Part shown: positions 11,601-21,562 of the stretch, piece after piece
Numbering within the stretch: position 1 is the first letter of the stretch
How the letters are laid out: each line of letters starts with the position of its first letter
DNA from: Plasmodiophora brassicae
Taxonomy: Eukaryota > Endomyxa: Phytomyxea > Phytomyxea > Plasmodiophorida
DNA length: 64,000 nucleotides
Assembly (NCBI GenBank): GCA_036867785.1
Contig: CP145411.1
Coordinates: forward strand, 186,001 to 250,000
Direction: 5' to 3'
Translations under genes and position numbers: made by a program
Notes under the pieces: model-generated
What the model was told of the DNA's origin: nothing
The model's input: only the letters and a program-made list of their open reading frames with translations
Database searches by the model: none

Positions 11601-14473
11601 ACGACTACGTAGGGGCGACGTTACAACCCTTCACGGCACAATCATTGACTTGTATGCATCGTTCAGGTGATCGTTTCATTGCCTGACTATGGCCATGTAA
11701 TTGCGTTTGCGCCGACGCGCTTGTTCCAAGTGAAACTTGCCCGAGCTGAACTTCCGGCGCATGGCGCCGTTGTCAACTGTCGTGTCGTGGCCGCGTCGGC
11801 GCCTCGCGTTATTGTCGCTCTTGATCTGTCTGAGCTGGCAGCTGCGTCTCCGTCGTCATCGTCATGGGCAACCAAGGCACCGTCGGTCGGCGCGTCAGTT
11901 ACCGGTACCATCAGCGACATCACAGGCATCTTGGCACGCGTTAAGCTGGACGGGTTCAACAACGCGGCACGGGGCCGCCTCTGGATCGGGCACGTCACCA
12001 ACGATGAGAACGGTTCGCCGATGGCGTCATTAGCCGTCGGACAAACCATCAAAGGAATCGTTGCCGACGTTAACGGCAGCAAAGACGGCAAACGTACCGT
12101 CGACGTTCATGTCTCACTGGTGCCGTCCCCTTCTATCGTCACGTTATCGGATCTGTCGGTCGGCAAGACTGTCTCTGCGTTCGTGCAGCGTGTCCAACGG
12201 GACTTCATCTGGGTGTCATTGTCGCCCGAGCTGCGTGCTCGCGTTCCCAGTCTGCTGGCCTGTAACGATGCTGCCGCATGCTCTGATCTGGCGTCTCGCT
12301 TCAAAATCGGTCAGCGCGTTCAAGGTGAAGGCGGCGCCATATCTAACGACTCTGGCTCGTTATCTGACTGTTGTTCGGTTGTACAGCAACGGTTACGTCG
12401 GTGGATGCTGACCATTCGCGGCTGGACGTATCCCTTATTGGGCGGCTGGACGCCATTACGCCTGGCATGCAGGCCGTATGTCGCGTCATCCGTGTCGATC
12501 TGGGTGTTGGCCTGTTTGTTGAGATTCGTCCGCACGTCGTCGGTCGTATTCCGCTGTCTGAAATCGCGGACGAGTTCGTCAAGGATCCTCTGGCGTCGTA
12601 CACCGCCGGCCAGGTATGACCATTGCTAATTTCGGCAGTAAGATTGCTCTTCTGGCGCTGACCGCTCCTTCAGTTCCTGATGGCACGTGTCGTTTCCGTC
12701 AGCGACAATGACGGGCGATGCACACTGTCGCTGCGATCTGGGCAAACCGCAGAGGGGGCCGAATTTCCGTACATTGCATCGCCGAACGATCTATCCGTCG
12801 GGCAACGCGTCCAAGGCTACATCAAGGCGACCGGTATGGCACCTGTCTCGAACGTCGCGACTCGCCTTGTCTGACATGGTCATCCAGGTCCTAAGGGCAG
12901 TTTCGTCGACCTGAGCGCCAACGTCGTCGGGTACGTCCGTCTCTGCGACCTGTCCGACAAGTTCATTCCCGATGTGGCGTCTGAATTCGGTCGTGGCCGT
13001 CTGGTAACGGCGACGGTCACCTCTGTCGATGCGGCAACCGGCCGCGTGTGCTTGACCATGAAGACCGGCACGCGCTCGTCGGGACGCATTGAGAACGAGG
13101 CCGCTGCGCTGTCGGCGCTAACGCCTGGGACGATCGTAACGGGCGTCGTTAGCAATATCAAGGACTTCGGTGTCTTCATCAGGATCGACTCGGACGATGG
13201 CGTCCGACTATCCGGTCTGGCGCACGCCTCTGAGATCTTCGATGACGACGACGACTCGGTGGCCGTGTCGCAGCGTATCGCATCCCATTACCAGGTTGGT
13301 GACGCCGTTCGCGCGGTCGTCCTGCGCGTCGATACCGACAAGCGACGCGTTTCGCTGGCATTGAAGCATTCGCTGGTCTCCGCCGAGCCCGACGCTGAGG
13401 AAGCAGAGGAGAGTGATGATGAACCCGCTGACCCGATGCCTATCGACGAGGATGTCCAGGAGCTTCCCGTTTCGGAGGACGACGCCGCCGACGAGCATCC
13501 GAAGTCGGACGACGAAGAGGAGGAGGAGCAGGAGGAGGAAGACGAAGCCGTTGACGACGACGAAGGCGAGAAAGAGGCGACGGCGACGGCGAGACGATCT
13601 GTTCTTCAGCGCGCACGAGCGGACGAAATGCGCCTGGAAACGATCGAGAAGCGCAATGCAGACGAGACGCGTGCGCCCGACACCGCCCAGGACTTCGAGC
13701 GCCTGGTGATCGCCACGCCAAATGACTCGTTGGTCTGGTGCAGGTACATTGCGTTCCAGCTGCAACTCGGCGAAGTGGCCCAAGCCCGGCAGATCGGCGA
13801 ACGCGCCCTGTCCACGATCGCGTACCGGGAGGACAATGAGAAGCTGAACGTCTGGTTGGCACTTGTCGGCCTGGAAAGCATGTACGGGTCGGCCGAACAG
13901 GCAGACGCCGTCCTGCAACGCGCCATGCAGCACTGCGATCAGAAGAAGCTGCTGACGCGCGTGGCGTCCATGTTCGAGTCGAGCGGGAAGACGAGCGAAT
14001 GCGATGCGATTCATGCGCGCCTCATCAAGAAGATGCACCAGAGCCGGAACGTCTGGACGAACTACGCGTCGTTCAAGTTCCGGTCGGGTCTGCCTGACGC
14101 GGCACGTGCGCTGCTGTCTCGTGCGCTGAAAGCGCTACCGAAACGCAAGCACATTCGCGCGATAACGGCGTTCGCCCTAATGGAGTTCAAGATGGGGTCG
14201 CCGGAGCGCGGCAGGACGATCCTGGAGGGCGTGCTCAGCAACTACCCCAAGCGGGTGGACCTGTGGAACGTGTACCTGGACCAGGAGACTCGCCTGGGCG
14301 ACGCCAGCCTCTGCCGGCGCCTGTTCGAGCGCGTCATCCACCTGGACCTGTCCGTCAAGAAGATGAAGTTCTTCTTCAAGAAGTACCTGCAGTTCGAGCG
14401 CGACCGCGGCGACGACGCCAGCGTCGAGCACGTCAAGGAGGCCGCCCGGCAATTCGTCGCATCCAGAATGTAA
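8698..14473 (+). CDS. RRP5: RRP5 (PDCD11), S1-repeat ribosome assembly factor
   Basis: RRP5 is a nucleolar protein needed for early pre-rRNA cleavages of both subunits; S1 repeats bind pre-rRNA and C-terminal HAT repeats bind other assembly factors. Eight exons join in phase: 8698-9921, 9979-10701, 10761-11370, 11421-11608, 11667-12324, 12387-12613, 12674-12833 and 12888-14473 (introns of 50-62 bases). The product is about 1791 residues, close to yeast (1729) and human (1871). A lysine-rich N-terminus is followed by roughly a dozen S1 repeats, recognisable by GVFVEFYGGVYGLIP and GVFVAFGGGLVGLCP-like strings. An acidic linker follows at 13380-13590, then HAT/TPR-like repeats (RNVWTNYASFKFRSG, LWNVYLDQE). 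All joints preserve the S1 pattern, so the model is well supported. Confidence 0.93.
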
Positions 14474-14589
14474 TACAGGGACCCCGTCCCGTTCAACAGG
14501 TGCTGATCGGGTCAGCGTTGCACCCCACCATCGACTCAGCAGGTGGCCGCAGACGATCTTTTGCGGATAGTGGCCCATCGTCAGTCGAG

Positions 14590-16605
14590 ATGTGGGCCCA
14601 CGTTCGTCACAACGTCCAGCCGATCGTGGCCCTATCGGCCCTGGTCCTGTTGGCGTCGTCCATGTTCCTGGCGTCGTTCCTCAACGACGTGTGGCTGCCA
14701 GCGCCGCGCGCGGCATCGTCGACGCCAGCCAGCGAGTTCAGCGAGGATCGCGCCGTGCCGTTCCTGCGGAACCTGACCGTGTCGATCGGCACGCGCCCGT
14801 CCGCTACCCCCGCCCTGTTCCACGCCCGACAGCTGATCATCGACACCATCAACGATATCGTCGCCCGGCGGTCGGCCCCGTGGGCCGTCACCGTCGACCC
14901 GCCAAGCAGCAGCGGCGAGCCGGCGCCCCCCATCCAGAATATCGTCGTGTCGGTCCGGCAGGCGTCGAACGCGGGCGCCGGGGACCGCGTCTCGAACCCG
15001 ACGCTTCTGCTCAGCGCGCACTACGACTCGGTGCCGTCCGGCCCCGGGGCGACGGACGACGGCGCCGGCGTCGCCATCGTTCTCGAAACGCTCCGCAACG
15101 TCGTCAATGACGACACGGTGGACCTGTCGGCCTGGGACCTGCTGGTCGTCCTGTTTGACGCCGAGGAGGTCGGCACGGCTGGGAGCCAGCGCTTTCTGGC
15201 GACGGCGGCGTCGACCTGGATCGACTTCTCGCGCGACAACGTCTTGATGAACCTGGAAGGATCGGGGACGGCCGGGAAACTGACCGTCGTGCGCGGTACG
15301 AGCGCATGGGCGCTCCGACTGTTCGGCGACGCGGCGCCGAGGCCGTATGGGTTCTCCCTGACGCAGTTCATTTACAATAACCTGTTCCTGGCCGGGTACA
15401 CCGACCTGGACACGTTCCTGGCGTCGCATTCGATGCATGCTGTCGAGCTCATTGCAGTCGACCAGCGGTTCCGGTATCATACGAGATCGGACGAGTTCGA
15501 CTACATCCAACCTGGGGCAATCCAGCACGCGGGTGACAACGTACTGGCGTTCGTTCGGCAAGTCGTGAAGACCGACCCGAACAAGGTGCCCCACGTGCCT
15601 CCAGTCCTGGCCAAGAGCAGGTACAGGACGGTGACACTGGAGGAGTTCCAGTACCAGACGTTGTACGGCGTGACGATGGCTGTTCAATCGTTTATGGTCC
15701 AGGTCGTGATGACCGCGGTAACCGCCACGATCGTGATCCTGTCCGTCCTGTTCGTTGCGAGGCGAGACTTGCGGGCGTGCCTCTCAGCGGGGCTACGTGA
15801 ACTCGGGACCATCTTCGTGAAGATCGTCGTCTGCCTGCTGGTGACAGCGGCCGTGTCTGCGGCCGTGGTCGGTGTTGCGTCTGGGGCAGACTGGCAGACC
15901 GACCGGGGCATTCGCGCATCCTTCATTCTGGTCACGTGCACCCTCGTCTGGTTCGCGCTAGAAATGTACATTCATCGGCACCGGCCTCGCGAGGCCCTTA
16001 TTCAGCCGTTCGACCGGTCCGCCCGGTTGTCACTGGTAGCTTACGAACTTCGCCCGGTTGACGTCGCCCAACAGCGGCAAGCGTCACCGGCACGTCCGCC
16101 AACGTCGCCTGTGTTCCATGTGGAGGAATCGGATCGAACGGATCTGATCGCCGTTGCCTTGTTCGAACTGCTACTGATCGCGATCCTGTCGTTCACGGTG
16201 GCCGATCTCGTTCTACTGGCGCAAGTCGCTGGCATCTGCGTTGCCTGTGCTCTGCTTGTCGATGACGTGTACGAGCGCAAGATCCGACGAGATCTAGGTG
16301 ACAGGGCGCCCGTCTACTCGTGGGTGTACTTTTTCATTCGGCACGTGATCCTCCTCGTCCCGTTGTTGTTCTCCATCGAGCTGATCGTGTTCATGGGACC
16401 CAAACTGCCGTTCTACCTCGACGCGATGCGCATCACCTGGGCGTCGAGTATCGTCTTCTCCTTCACGATAACGTTGTTCGTCCTGCCTGTCCTGGACCCG
16501 TTGTTTCGAACGTTAAAGCACAACCACCTGGTAGTTATTGCCTTGATCGGCGCAGCGTTCTGCGCCTTCACAGTCGCTGCAATCGCTTTTCGAACAACTC
16601 ACTAG
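14590..16605 (+). CDS. ERMP1-like M28 metallopeptidase, multi-pass membrane protein
   Basis: Related to ERMP1/Felix-ina of the ER and to fungal vacuolar PFF1: an M28 zinc peptidase domain joined to membrane helices. The single exon gives 671 residues; ERMP1 has about 900, so the C-terminal part is short. A signal anchor (ALVLLASSMFLASFL) precedes the lumenal domain. The zinc and catalytic motifs HYDSVPSGPGATDDG and DAEEVG are intact, and YHTRSDEFDYIQPG supplies the last histidine region. About eight hydrophobic segments follow from residue 360 on. The reading frame stays open upstream of 14590 across the 3' end of RRP5, but that part is an overlap artefact; the ATG at 14590 directly precedes the anchor. 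The spacer to RRP5 is only 116 bases. Confidence 0.88.
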   Translation: MWAHVRHNVQPIVALSALVLLASSMFLASFLNDVWLPAPRAASSTPASEFSEDRAVPFLRNLTVSIGTRPSATPALFHARQLIIDTINDIVARRSAPWAVTVDPPSSSGEPAPPIQNIVVSVRQASNAGAGDRVSNPTLLLSAHYDSVPSGPGATDDGAGVAIVLETLRNVVNDDTVDLSAWDLLVVLFDAEEVGTAGSQRFLATAASTWIDFSRDNVLMNLEGSGTAGKLTVVRGTSAWALRLFGDAAPRPYGFSLTQFIYNNLFLAGYTDLDTFLASHSMHAVELIAVDQRFRYHTRSDEFDYIQPGAIQHAGDNVLAFVRQVVKTDPNKVPHVPPVLAKSRYRTVTLEEFQYQTLYGVTMAVQSFMVQVVMTAVTATIVILSVLFVARRDLRACLSAGLRELGTIFVKIVVCLLVTAAVSAAVVGVASGADWQTDRGIRASFILVTCTLVWFALEMYIHRHRPREALIQPFDRSARLSLVAYELRPVDVAQQRQASPARPPTSPVFHVEESDRTDLIAVALFELLLIAILSFTVADLVLLAQVAGICVACALLVDDVYERKIRRDLGDRAPVYSWVYFFIRHVILLVPLLFSIELIVFMGPKLPFYLDAMRITWASSIVFSFTITLFVLPVLDPLFRTLKHNHLVVIALIGAAFCAFTVAAIAFRTTH

Positions 16606-16636
16606 CTTCAGTGAGAGATTACACATCCCAGTAGTT

Positions 16637-18569
16637 TCATGTTGGCATTTTAGCTGATCGTAACCGTAGTAGGCGTAGGGCGGAGTCGAAATCGCATCGC
16701 GAGACACACCGGGAATCCATGTCGCGTCGAAGAGCGGCCAGCGCCGCCTCCCCACATAAACCTTGCAAATCAGCAGGTGAGAACGACGCCGTCGGGGTAC
16801 TGGACAGCGAAGCAAGATCAACGTCTGGCGCCAGTGGTATGGACTTGGTCAACGACAGCAGGATGTCCAGACGAGCAGTCTCCTCAGGCAGTCCGAGCTC
16901 GATTTGGTGGTCCAGCCTTCCAGGGCGGATCAGCGCGTCGTCCAGCGCGCCTCGTATTGACGTTGTTGCGATAATAACCACCGGCGCCGGATCAACGCTT
17001 GACACGCCATCCATTTCGGTCAGCAGGCAACTTAGAATTCGATCGTGTGTCCGGCTGCCTCCGGCACCACGCCTCGGCGCGATCGCTTCAACTTGGTCTA
17101 TCAGGATAATGGCAGGGGATGCCCGTCGGGCGCGAGCAAACTATGACAACCAAGTCGGTCAGTGATTCATCACAGGCAAGCGACGCCTAGCGAAACCTTA
17201 CCAGGTCCCGGATGGCACGCTCGGAGTCGCCGACGACGGCTGAAACTAGATCACATCCACGAGCTTCAAACACGGTTGCTCTCGCTTCTGAAGCAATGGC
17301 CATAGCGAGCGTGGTCTTGCCAACGCCAGCGGGACCGTACAACAGGACGCCACGAGGTGGCCGGATGCCGAGCCGTTGGTACGGCGACGGGTTCGTCAGT
17401 GGTGTCAGAACCGCCAATCGAAGTCGTGCGAGAACATCATCAGCACCTTTTAACTCGGAAGCGCGTATCACAGGCTTCAGCTGCTTTCGATCGAGGACAC
17501 TCTTCCAGTCATCAAGGTTCGCTCGTTCCGCTCCGCGCCCAATGGCATTTAGACAAGCGTCTCTGAGCAGGCGTCGAAGATCGTCGAAAGACATTCCACA
17601 GGACAGGTTGCTGACGAAATCCGCATGACTCGAATCGGCTCCCATGTCCAGGAGCGCCTTGCGTCGCGCATCAGCATCCGGCAAACGAACTTGGATAACA
17701 CGATCCAGCCGAAGACTACGACGAAGGAGACGCGGTACCAGCGACGAAGACGTCACAGGAGCGACGATAACAATGGGCAGACCGCTAACGTAGAGATCGT
17801 CTAAATTCCGAGCAAGGGCGCCGGACAGGCGTTCAGAAGCGTTGGACGGGGACGACAGAATCTCGATCTGGTCCAATAAAACAGCGCGAGGTCGGGCTTG
17901 ACAAATCTTATCAAAGTGCTCTCGGAGCAGGCGCTCCCCTTCGCCACGAAAAGCCGCGAATAGGGAGGGCACAGAGATGGTGTGCACAGGAGCCTTCAGC
18001 GTGACCGCATCAGGGGTCTCGACAATTACGCCAGTAAACTCGGTTGCCCCTGACATTATTGCGTCCAGCTGGGCAATTCCAGTTGGGAAAGCAGACGGTG
18101 GCGGGTCAGAGGGACCTTGGAACACGATTTTCGATTCGTGGGCAACGCGCGCAGGTTGTGCCAGACAGTCATTGGACCCATTGACTGATATGATGTGAAT
18201 GTGGGAATCCATGAAACCAACTGGAATGCAGTGACCTGGAACGACAACGGTCCCGTGAAGCAGCGTCGTCATCAGATCGGGTGTGATTTCGGGCTGAATC
18301 GGTCGAACCGCAACCGTTTTCGCGACTGGGACGGCCCCTGTCACGACGCGACTCACGGCAATGGATGACGTGGTCGTGTCGAGCGCCGAGACTAACGCTT
18401 CCCCTAGCGAGACGACCTTGCCGACGGTGCCGACGACAGTGGCAATCAACGGCAACGGCGACGATGCCAGCAGTACTGTACTGCCGGACGGCATATCCGC
18501 CACATCGTCGGGTACGCAGACCTCCCGTCCCGCTACAACGACATCAATGTGCAACAGGCGTCGCTCCAT
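16637..18569 (-). CDS. Two-module AAA ATPase, CDC48/AFG2 (SPATA5L1)-like, altered Walker motifs
   Basis: Type II AAA protein of the CDC48/AFG2/SPATA5L1 or peroxin group. Exons 18569-17202 and 17140-16637 join in phase over a 61-base intron to give 623 residues. The N-terminal region is short. The first module has no recognisable Walker A and reads LLDQIEIL at Walker B. The second has a good Walker A (GVLLYGPAGVGKTT) and arginine-finger region (RPGRLD), but Walker B reads IILIDQVEAI. Both modules thus carry Gln where the catalytic Glu is expected, the same change used experimentally as a substrate trap. AFG2-type proteins act in ribosome maturation, and SPATA5L1 best resembles the C-terminal half, but a PEX1/PEX6 relative cannot be excluded. 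The start at 18569 is the first ATG before the conserved N-domain; a longer open frame upstream looks non-coding. Confidence 0.72.
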
Positions 18570-19196
18570 CCGATGACGTCGCGCGAGCGACTCGGGACAT
18601 CGGCAGCTTCGGAATTGCTGCGACTGGCGCACTCCGACGCACCACGGTGCATCCTGGCGTATCGCCGCATGCGTCAGCACGCGGGTGAACAGCAAGCCTG
18701 ACCGGTGGGTTCGCCGCGTCGTGGAAGCCCACCCGGGAGGGTTGCACAGCTCGAACACACACATGCGACGGTCCCGTCCGCGGGCGAGCCCAGTTGTGTG
18801 GTGGTGCTCGTGAATCACGGGTTGCTTGGCGATGTTCAACAATCGTCGAGGGTGACAGGTACGCCTTCAGGATACCGTGGGGCGTTTCCGTTTCGAGCCG
18901 TCCATGCAACTGGTAGTGTGACGGTGCTGCCTTTGCGCTTCATACCGGAACGGCGCTAAACGTAAACGGAATCGTCAATCGCTGACCTTGAAACCGTCCT
19001 TGGTGCTCTGTGCTCGTTGCTCGTCACGTACTCCGCCTGCTAGCGCCGCCACGTGTACCACGTCCCCCCTCCCCCTCCCGCGCCCCACTCGCTCCACCGG
19101 CTAGGCAGCAGGAGGCGCAGGCCCCCTTCGGAAGCGATACAGGACGCTGAGTCACGCTCGGCGGGCATCATCCGGCGGCCGGACATCAAACGGGAA
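18570..19196. promoter_or_regulatory. Divergent spacer with a C-rich tract
   Basis: 627 bases between the starts of the AAA gene (-) and the GH26-like gene (+). Frames open into it from both sides but show no family resemblance. A pyrimidine tract of C-runs and single T lies at 19063-19079, like those at 6592, 38834 and 63632. Confidence 0.4.
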
Positions 19197-20312
19197 ATGG
19201 TGCCGATTCGTCGACAATCACTGGGAGCGATCGCTGCCGTGCTGGCATGCACAGCGGCGACTATCGCGGGACGTGACCTGTTCCCGCATCCCGGCATCTA
19301 CTTTGGTGTGTTCCCCGATCAGCCCATCCAGTCGTCGTTCGGGCGCCTTGCCGTGAACGGACGCTACCCTGCCATGCTCGGCACGTTTCTGCCGTACAGG
19401 AACGTCCTGCAGGATCAGTACCTGAAAGTCATGGCGGAATTCTGTCAAGGCGTCCTGGAGCGCTCCACTGTCGCGAACGTCCATCCACCGATGGTGCACC
19501 TGACAATGCAGCCGGTGGACAGCGGCCCGATCTCTCCTGAACCGCTGCAGGAATTCGCGTCCCTGGTCAGGACCTATGCCAGGAAAGGCCTGCAGATCGT
19601 CGTTCGATGGGCCCCAGAGTTCAACCTGCCCGAGATCACCTGGGGCGGCAACCCTCGGCAGTTCATCGCCAACTGGGCCATGGTCGCCAACGCGGTCGGC
19701 GATTCGGCGGCCATGTTCTGGTGCCCAAATGTCGCCAACGAGGCACTGTCGCCTACCACCTACGACGACTACTACCCAGGGGACCGGTACGTCGACATCG
19801 TCGGCGTCGATATCTACTACGAGATCAGCAAGCAGCCTGACAATGTCAAGACGAACGAGATCTTCATCAAGTCGGTCACTGGCGAGAAATGGCCTCGCCA
19901 GAAGCTGTGGGATTTCTACGACCGGTTCGCGGCGGCGAAGAAGAAGCCTTTCGTGGTGGGCGAGACGGCCGCGTACTGGAAAACCGCCACTGAGAAAGGG
20001 CGCGAGATTGAAGTCAAGCGCACGTGGTGGAACCAGCTGTTCAGCCGGGCGGCCATGGCGCGCTTCCCGCTGTTCAAAGGCGTCCTGTGGTTCAACTCGC
20101 ACAAGCGCGAGGACAATCTCGATACCGACATGCGCATCTTCAACGAGCACGACGACACGAAATCGCCCGTTCTCGTCCGGTTCGAGAGCGACATGTCGTC
20201 GCCAATGAGCAGTGCGATCGTGTTCGCCGATCCAGCCACGACGGCGACCGTCGTCCTTCGTCCTAAGGCGCCTGCCCCTGCGCTGCCATCAAGCGATCGT
20301 CATCCAAACTGA
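19197..20312 (+). CDS. Secreted glycoside hydrolase, GH26-like (mannanase family)
   Basis: Predicted secreted beta-glycanase. The ATG at 19197 gives a signal peptide (MVPIRRQSLGAIAAVLACTA) and a 371-residue product in one exon. GH26 hallmarks are RWAPEFN (candidate acid/base Glu) followed by W and GN, the block YYPGDRYVDIVGVDIYY, and VVGETAAYW, which would supply the nucleophile Glu. The last 60 residues (DTDMRIFNEHDDTKS, PVLVRFESDM) lie beyond the barrel; the same stretch recurs as an inverted fragment at 52137-52337. Family assignment rests on motifs, and the substrate is unknown. A longer upstream frame would add 48 low-complexity residues and is less likely. Confidence 0.75.
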   Translation: MVPIRRQSLGAIAAVLACTAATIAGRDLFPHPGIYFGVFPDQPIQSSFGRLAVNGRYPAMLGTFLPYRNVLQDQYLKVMAEFCQGVLERSTVANVHPPMVHLTMQPVDSGPISPEPLQEFASLVRTYARKGLQIVVRWAPEFNLPEITWGGNPRQFIANWAMVANAVGDSAAMFWCPNVANEALSPTTYDDYYPGDRYVDIVGVDIYYEISKQPDNVKTNEIFIKSVTGEKWPRQKLWDFYDRFAAAKKKPFVVGETAAYWKTATEKGREIEVKRTWWNQLFSRAAMARFPLFKGVLWFNSHKREDNLDTDMRIFNEHDDTKSPVLVRFESDMSSPMSSAIVFADPATTATVVLRPKAPAPALPSSDRHPN

Positions 20313-20450
20313 TCTCTCGACCATTTGTCCAATGTAAAACGGGGAACATGTCGGGTCACTCAGCATCGGTCGTCGTCCATTCGGCAGCGAAGACCTCGTA
20401 CCCGTTCCTCCAGGATGCGCTTCAGGTCTGCCTGAAGCGTCGAAACATGC
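20130..20450. repeat. Inverted duplication, left copy, block A
   Basis: This block covers the 3' end of the GH26-like gene, its 3' spacer and the remnant that follows. Reverse-complemented, it matches 52300-52040 at roughly 85-90% by eye (for example the spacer string GGGTCACTCAGC and the coding string GTCCGGTTCGAGAGCGACAT), then jumps to 50510-50455. The partner copy is inverted and about 30 kb away. Confidence 0.8.
20340..20450 (-). pseudogene. Remnant of a BTB-BACK-TLDc gene with a large internal deletion
   Basis: On the minus strand, 20450-20404 matches the start of the BTB domain of the gene at 50411 (its bases about 50455-50510), and 20403-20340 matches its last codons, stop and 3' flank (52040-52105). 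About 1.5 kb in between is missing. No open frame survives. It is the decayed second copy of that gene. Confidence 0.75.
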
Positions 20451-20639
20451 GTCGTCCCGGTTCGTTCTTGACGACCGACAACGATGCCGATTCCCTCATA
20501 GATGGCCGTTGACCACTGGACCTACGTATGGGATCCAGTTGGCAGTCGAGCAACCGTACTTATAGATAGCAGGCACTCTTCGCACACATTCGGTGTATGT
20601 GGGTATCCATGAACTACGTCACCACTGCCGTACACGCCC

Positions 20640-21060
20640 AACCTACTTCAGAGGTCGTAATTGTAGTGCCCGAGTAGTATACATCACAATCACATCGAGG
20701 AAGTTCATTGCTAGAGGTTAGTTATTGTCGTCATCGTCTTCGTCGTCGTCATCGTCGTTGTCGGCATTGTTGGTGCTGTTATGCAAGAGCCAGTTCAGCG
20801 ACAACTCAAGGTTGTTCCTGACTCACTGGTCAGCAATGGCGCTTCTGCTCATGCCATTAGGTAGTAATGCTATTACCTGTGATGTATCAGGGCTCGCCGC
20901 GCCTGGTCAGCTCTGAATCCCATATCCTTCGTACCGATCAAACAAGGTCCCTAAACGCGGTCCACCCCGGGATTGTACCTCAAGCTGGCGAACTTTCGCA
21001 GCATCGGGCGACTGTGGCGGGCGAGGCCTATCAATGTCACTAGACTGGCCCACCTGAGGA
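20640..21060. repeat. Inverted duplication, left copy, block B
   Basis: Reverse complement of 50175-49770 with high similarity through non-coding sequence. Shared landmarks are GCTAGAGGTTAGTTATTGTC, a run of GTC/ATC triplets, CGCGCCTGGTCAGCTCTGAA, GGTCCCTAAACGCG and CGCAGCATCGGGCGACTGTG. A serine-only frame read through the triplet run is not a gene. No repeat family was recognised. The 190 bases between block A and B do not match the other copy. Confidence 0.8.
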
Positions 21061-21241
21061 CACTTCATAACGTTACGGGCCGAACGGCTGATCGAGAACA
21101 TCGACCTACCTGGACCAATCGCGCTCGGCTCGGCTCGACCGGGACGCGTCTGGACCGTAAGTGCTCGAACGATGCTCTACGTTGTTCCCGTCTCGAATGC
21201 AGAATCGACTCGATGCGTGCTGTTCCGACGGCGTCCTGTCG

Positions 21242-21562
21242 TCAACGAGTTGAAACTTTCGCCAAATCGACCGCAAGAGGAATGACAACCTTTAGCAACT
21301 GTTCGTGGAAAACACTCTGGTGGCGTCTGTGCGAGAAGAATACGACAATGTTGTGGATAATGTTGTCGCCGCCGGTGAGGAACTTGTCGAGTCGTGCCGA
21401 GTCTGGGGACATGATCTTTCCGGCGAGCACAAGAATCTGGCCGGCGACCGGGACGGACCACTGCTCCGCCAGGACCGCCTTCAGGCTGCTCAGTGACGCA
21501 TCTGTGCTCGACAACTCGAACGACGTTGTCACTCCCGTCAGCGTGTGCACGCGGATATGCAT
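21242..21562 (-). CDS. Ubiquitin-like domain protein without C-terminal Gly-Gly
   Basis: A single-exon ORF of 106 residues from the ATG at 21562. The first 75 residues follow the ubiquitin fold: MHIRVHTLTGVTTSFEL, then LKAVLAEQWSVP, then ILVLAGKIMSPDSARL and IIHNIVVFF in place of LHLVLRL. There is no di-glycine end; instead about 30 residues follow (SVFHEQLLKVVIPL). It therefore looks like a ubiquitin-like domain used as a fold or binding surface rather than a conjugated modifier. It lies 180 bases right of duplication block B. A missed 3' exon could change the end. Confidence 0.55.
   Translation of the reverse strand: MHIRVHTLTGVTTSFELSSTDASLSSLKAVLAEQWSVPVAGQILVLAGKIMSPDSARLDKFLTGGDNIIHNIVVFFSHRRHQSVFHEQLLKVVIPLAVDLAKVSTR

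Noticed and set aside
14263-14589. N-terminal extension of the ERMP1-like ORF into RRP5
   Set aside because: Overlaps the RRP5 C-terminus in another frame and reads as arginine/proline-rich; the ATG at 14590 sits directly before the signal anchor.
14632-15687. 351-codon open frame on the minus strand
   Set aside because: Antisense shadow of the ERMP1-like gene with arginine/histidine-rich composition.
19053-19196. 48-residue N-terminal extension of the GH26-like protein
   Set aside because: Proline/arginine-rich leader read through the C-rich tract; the ATG at 19197 opens directly with a signal peptide.
20725-20916. Poly-serine ORF with a hydrophobic stretch
   Set aside because: Produced by the triplet run in duplication block B; the other copy does not conserve the frame.
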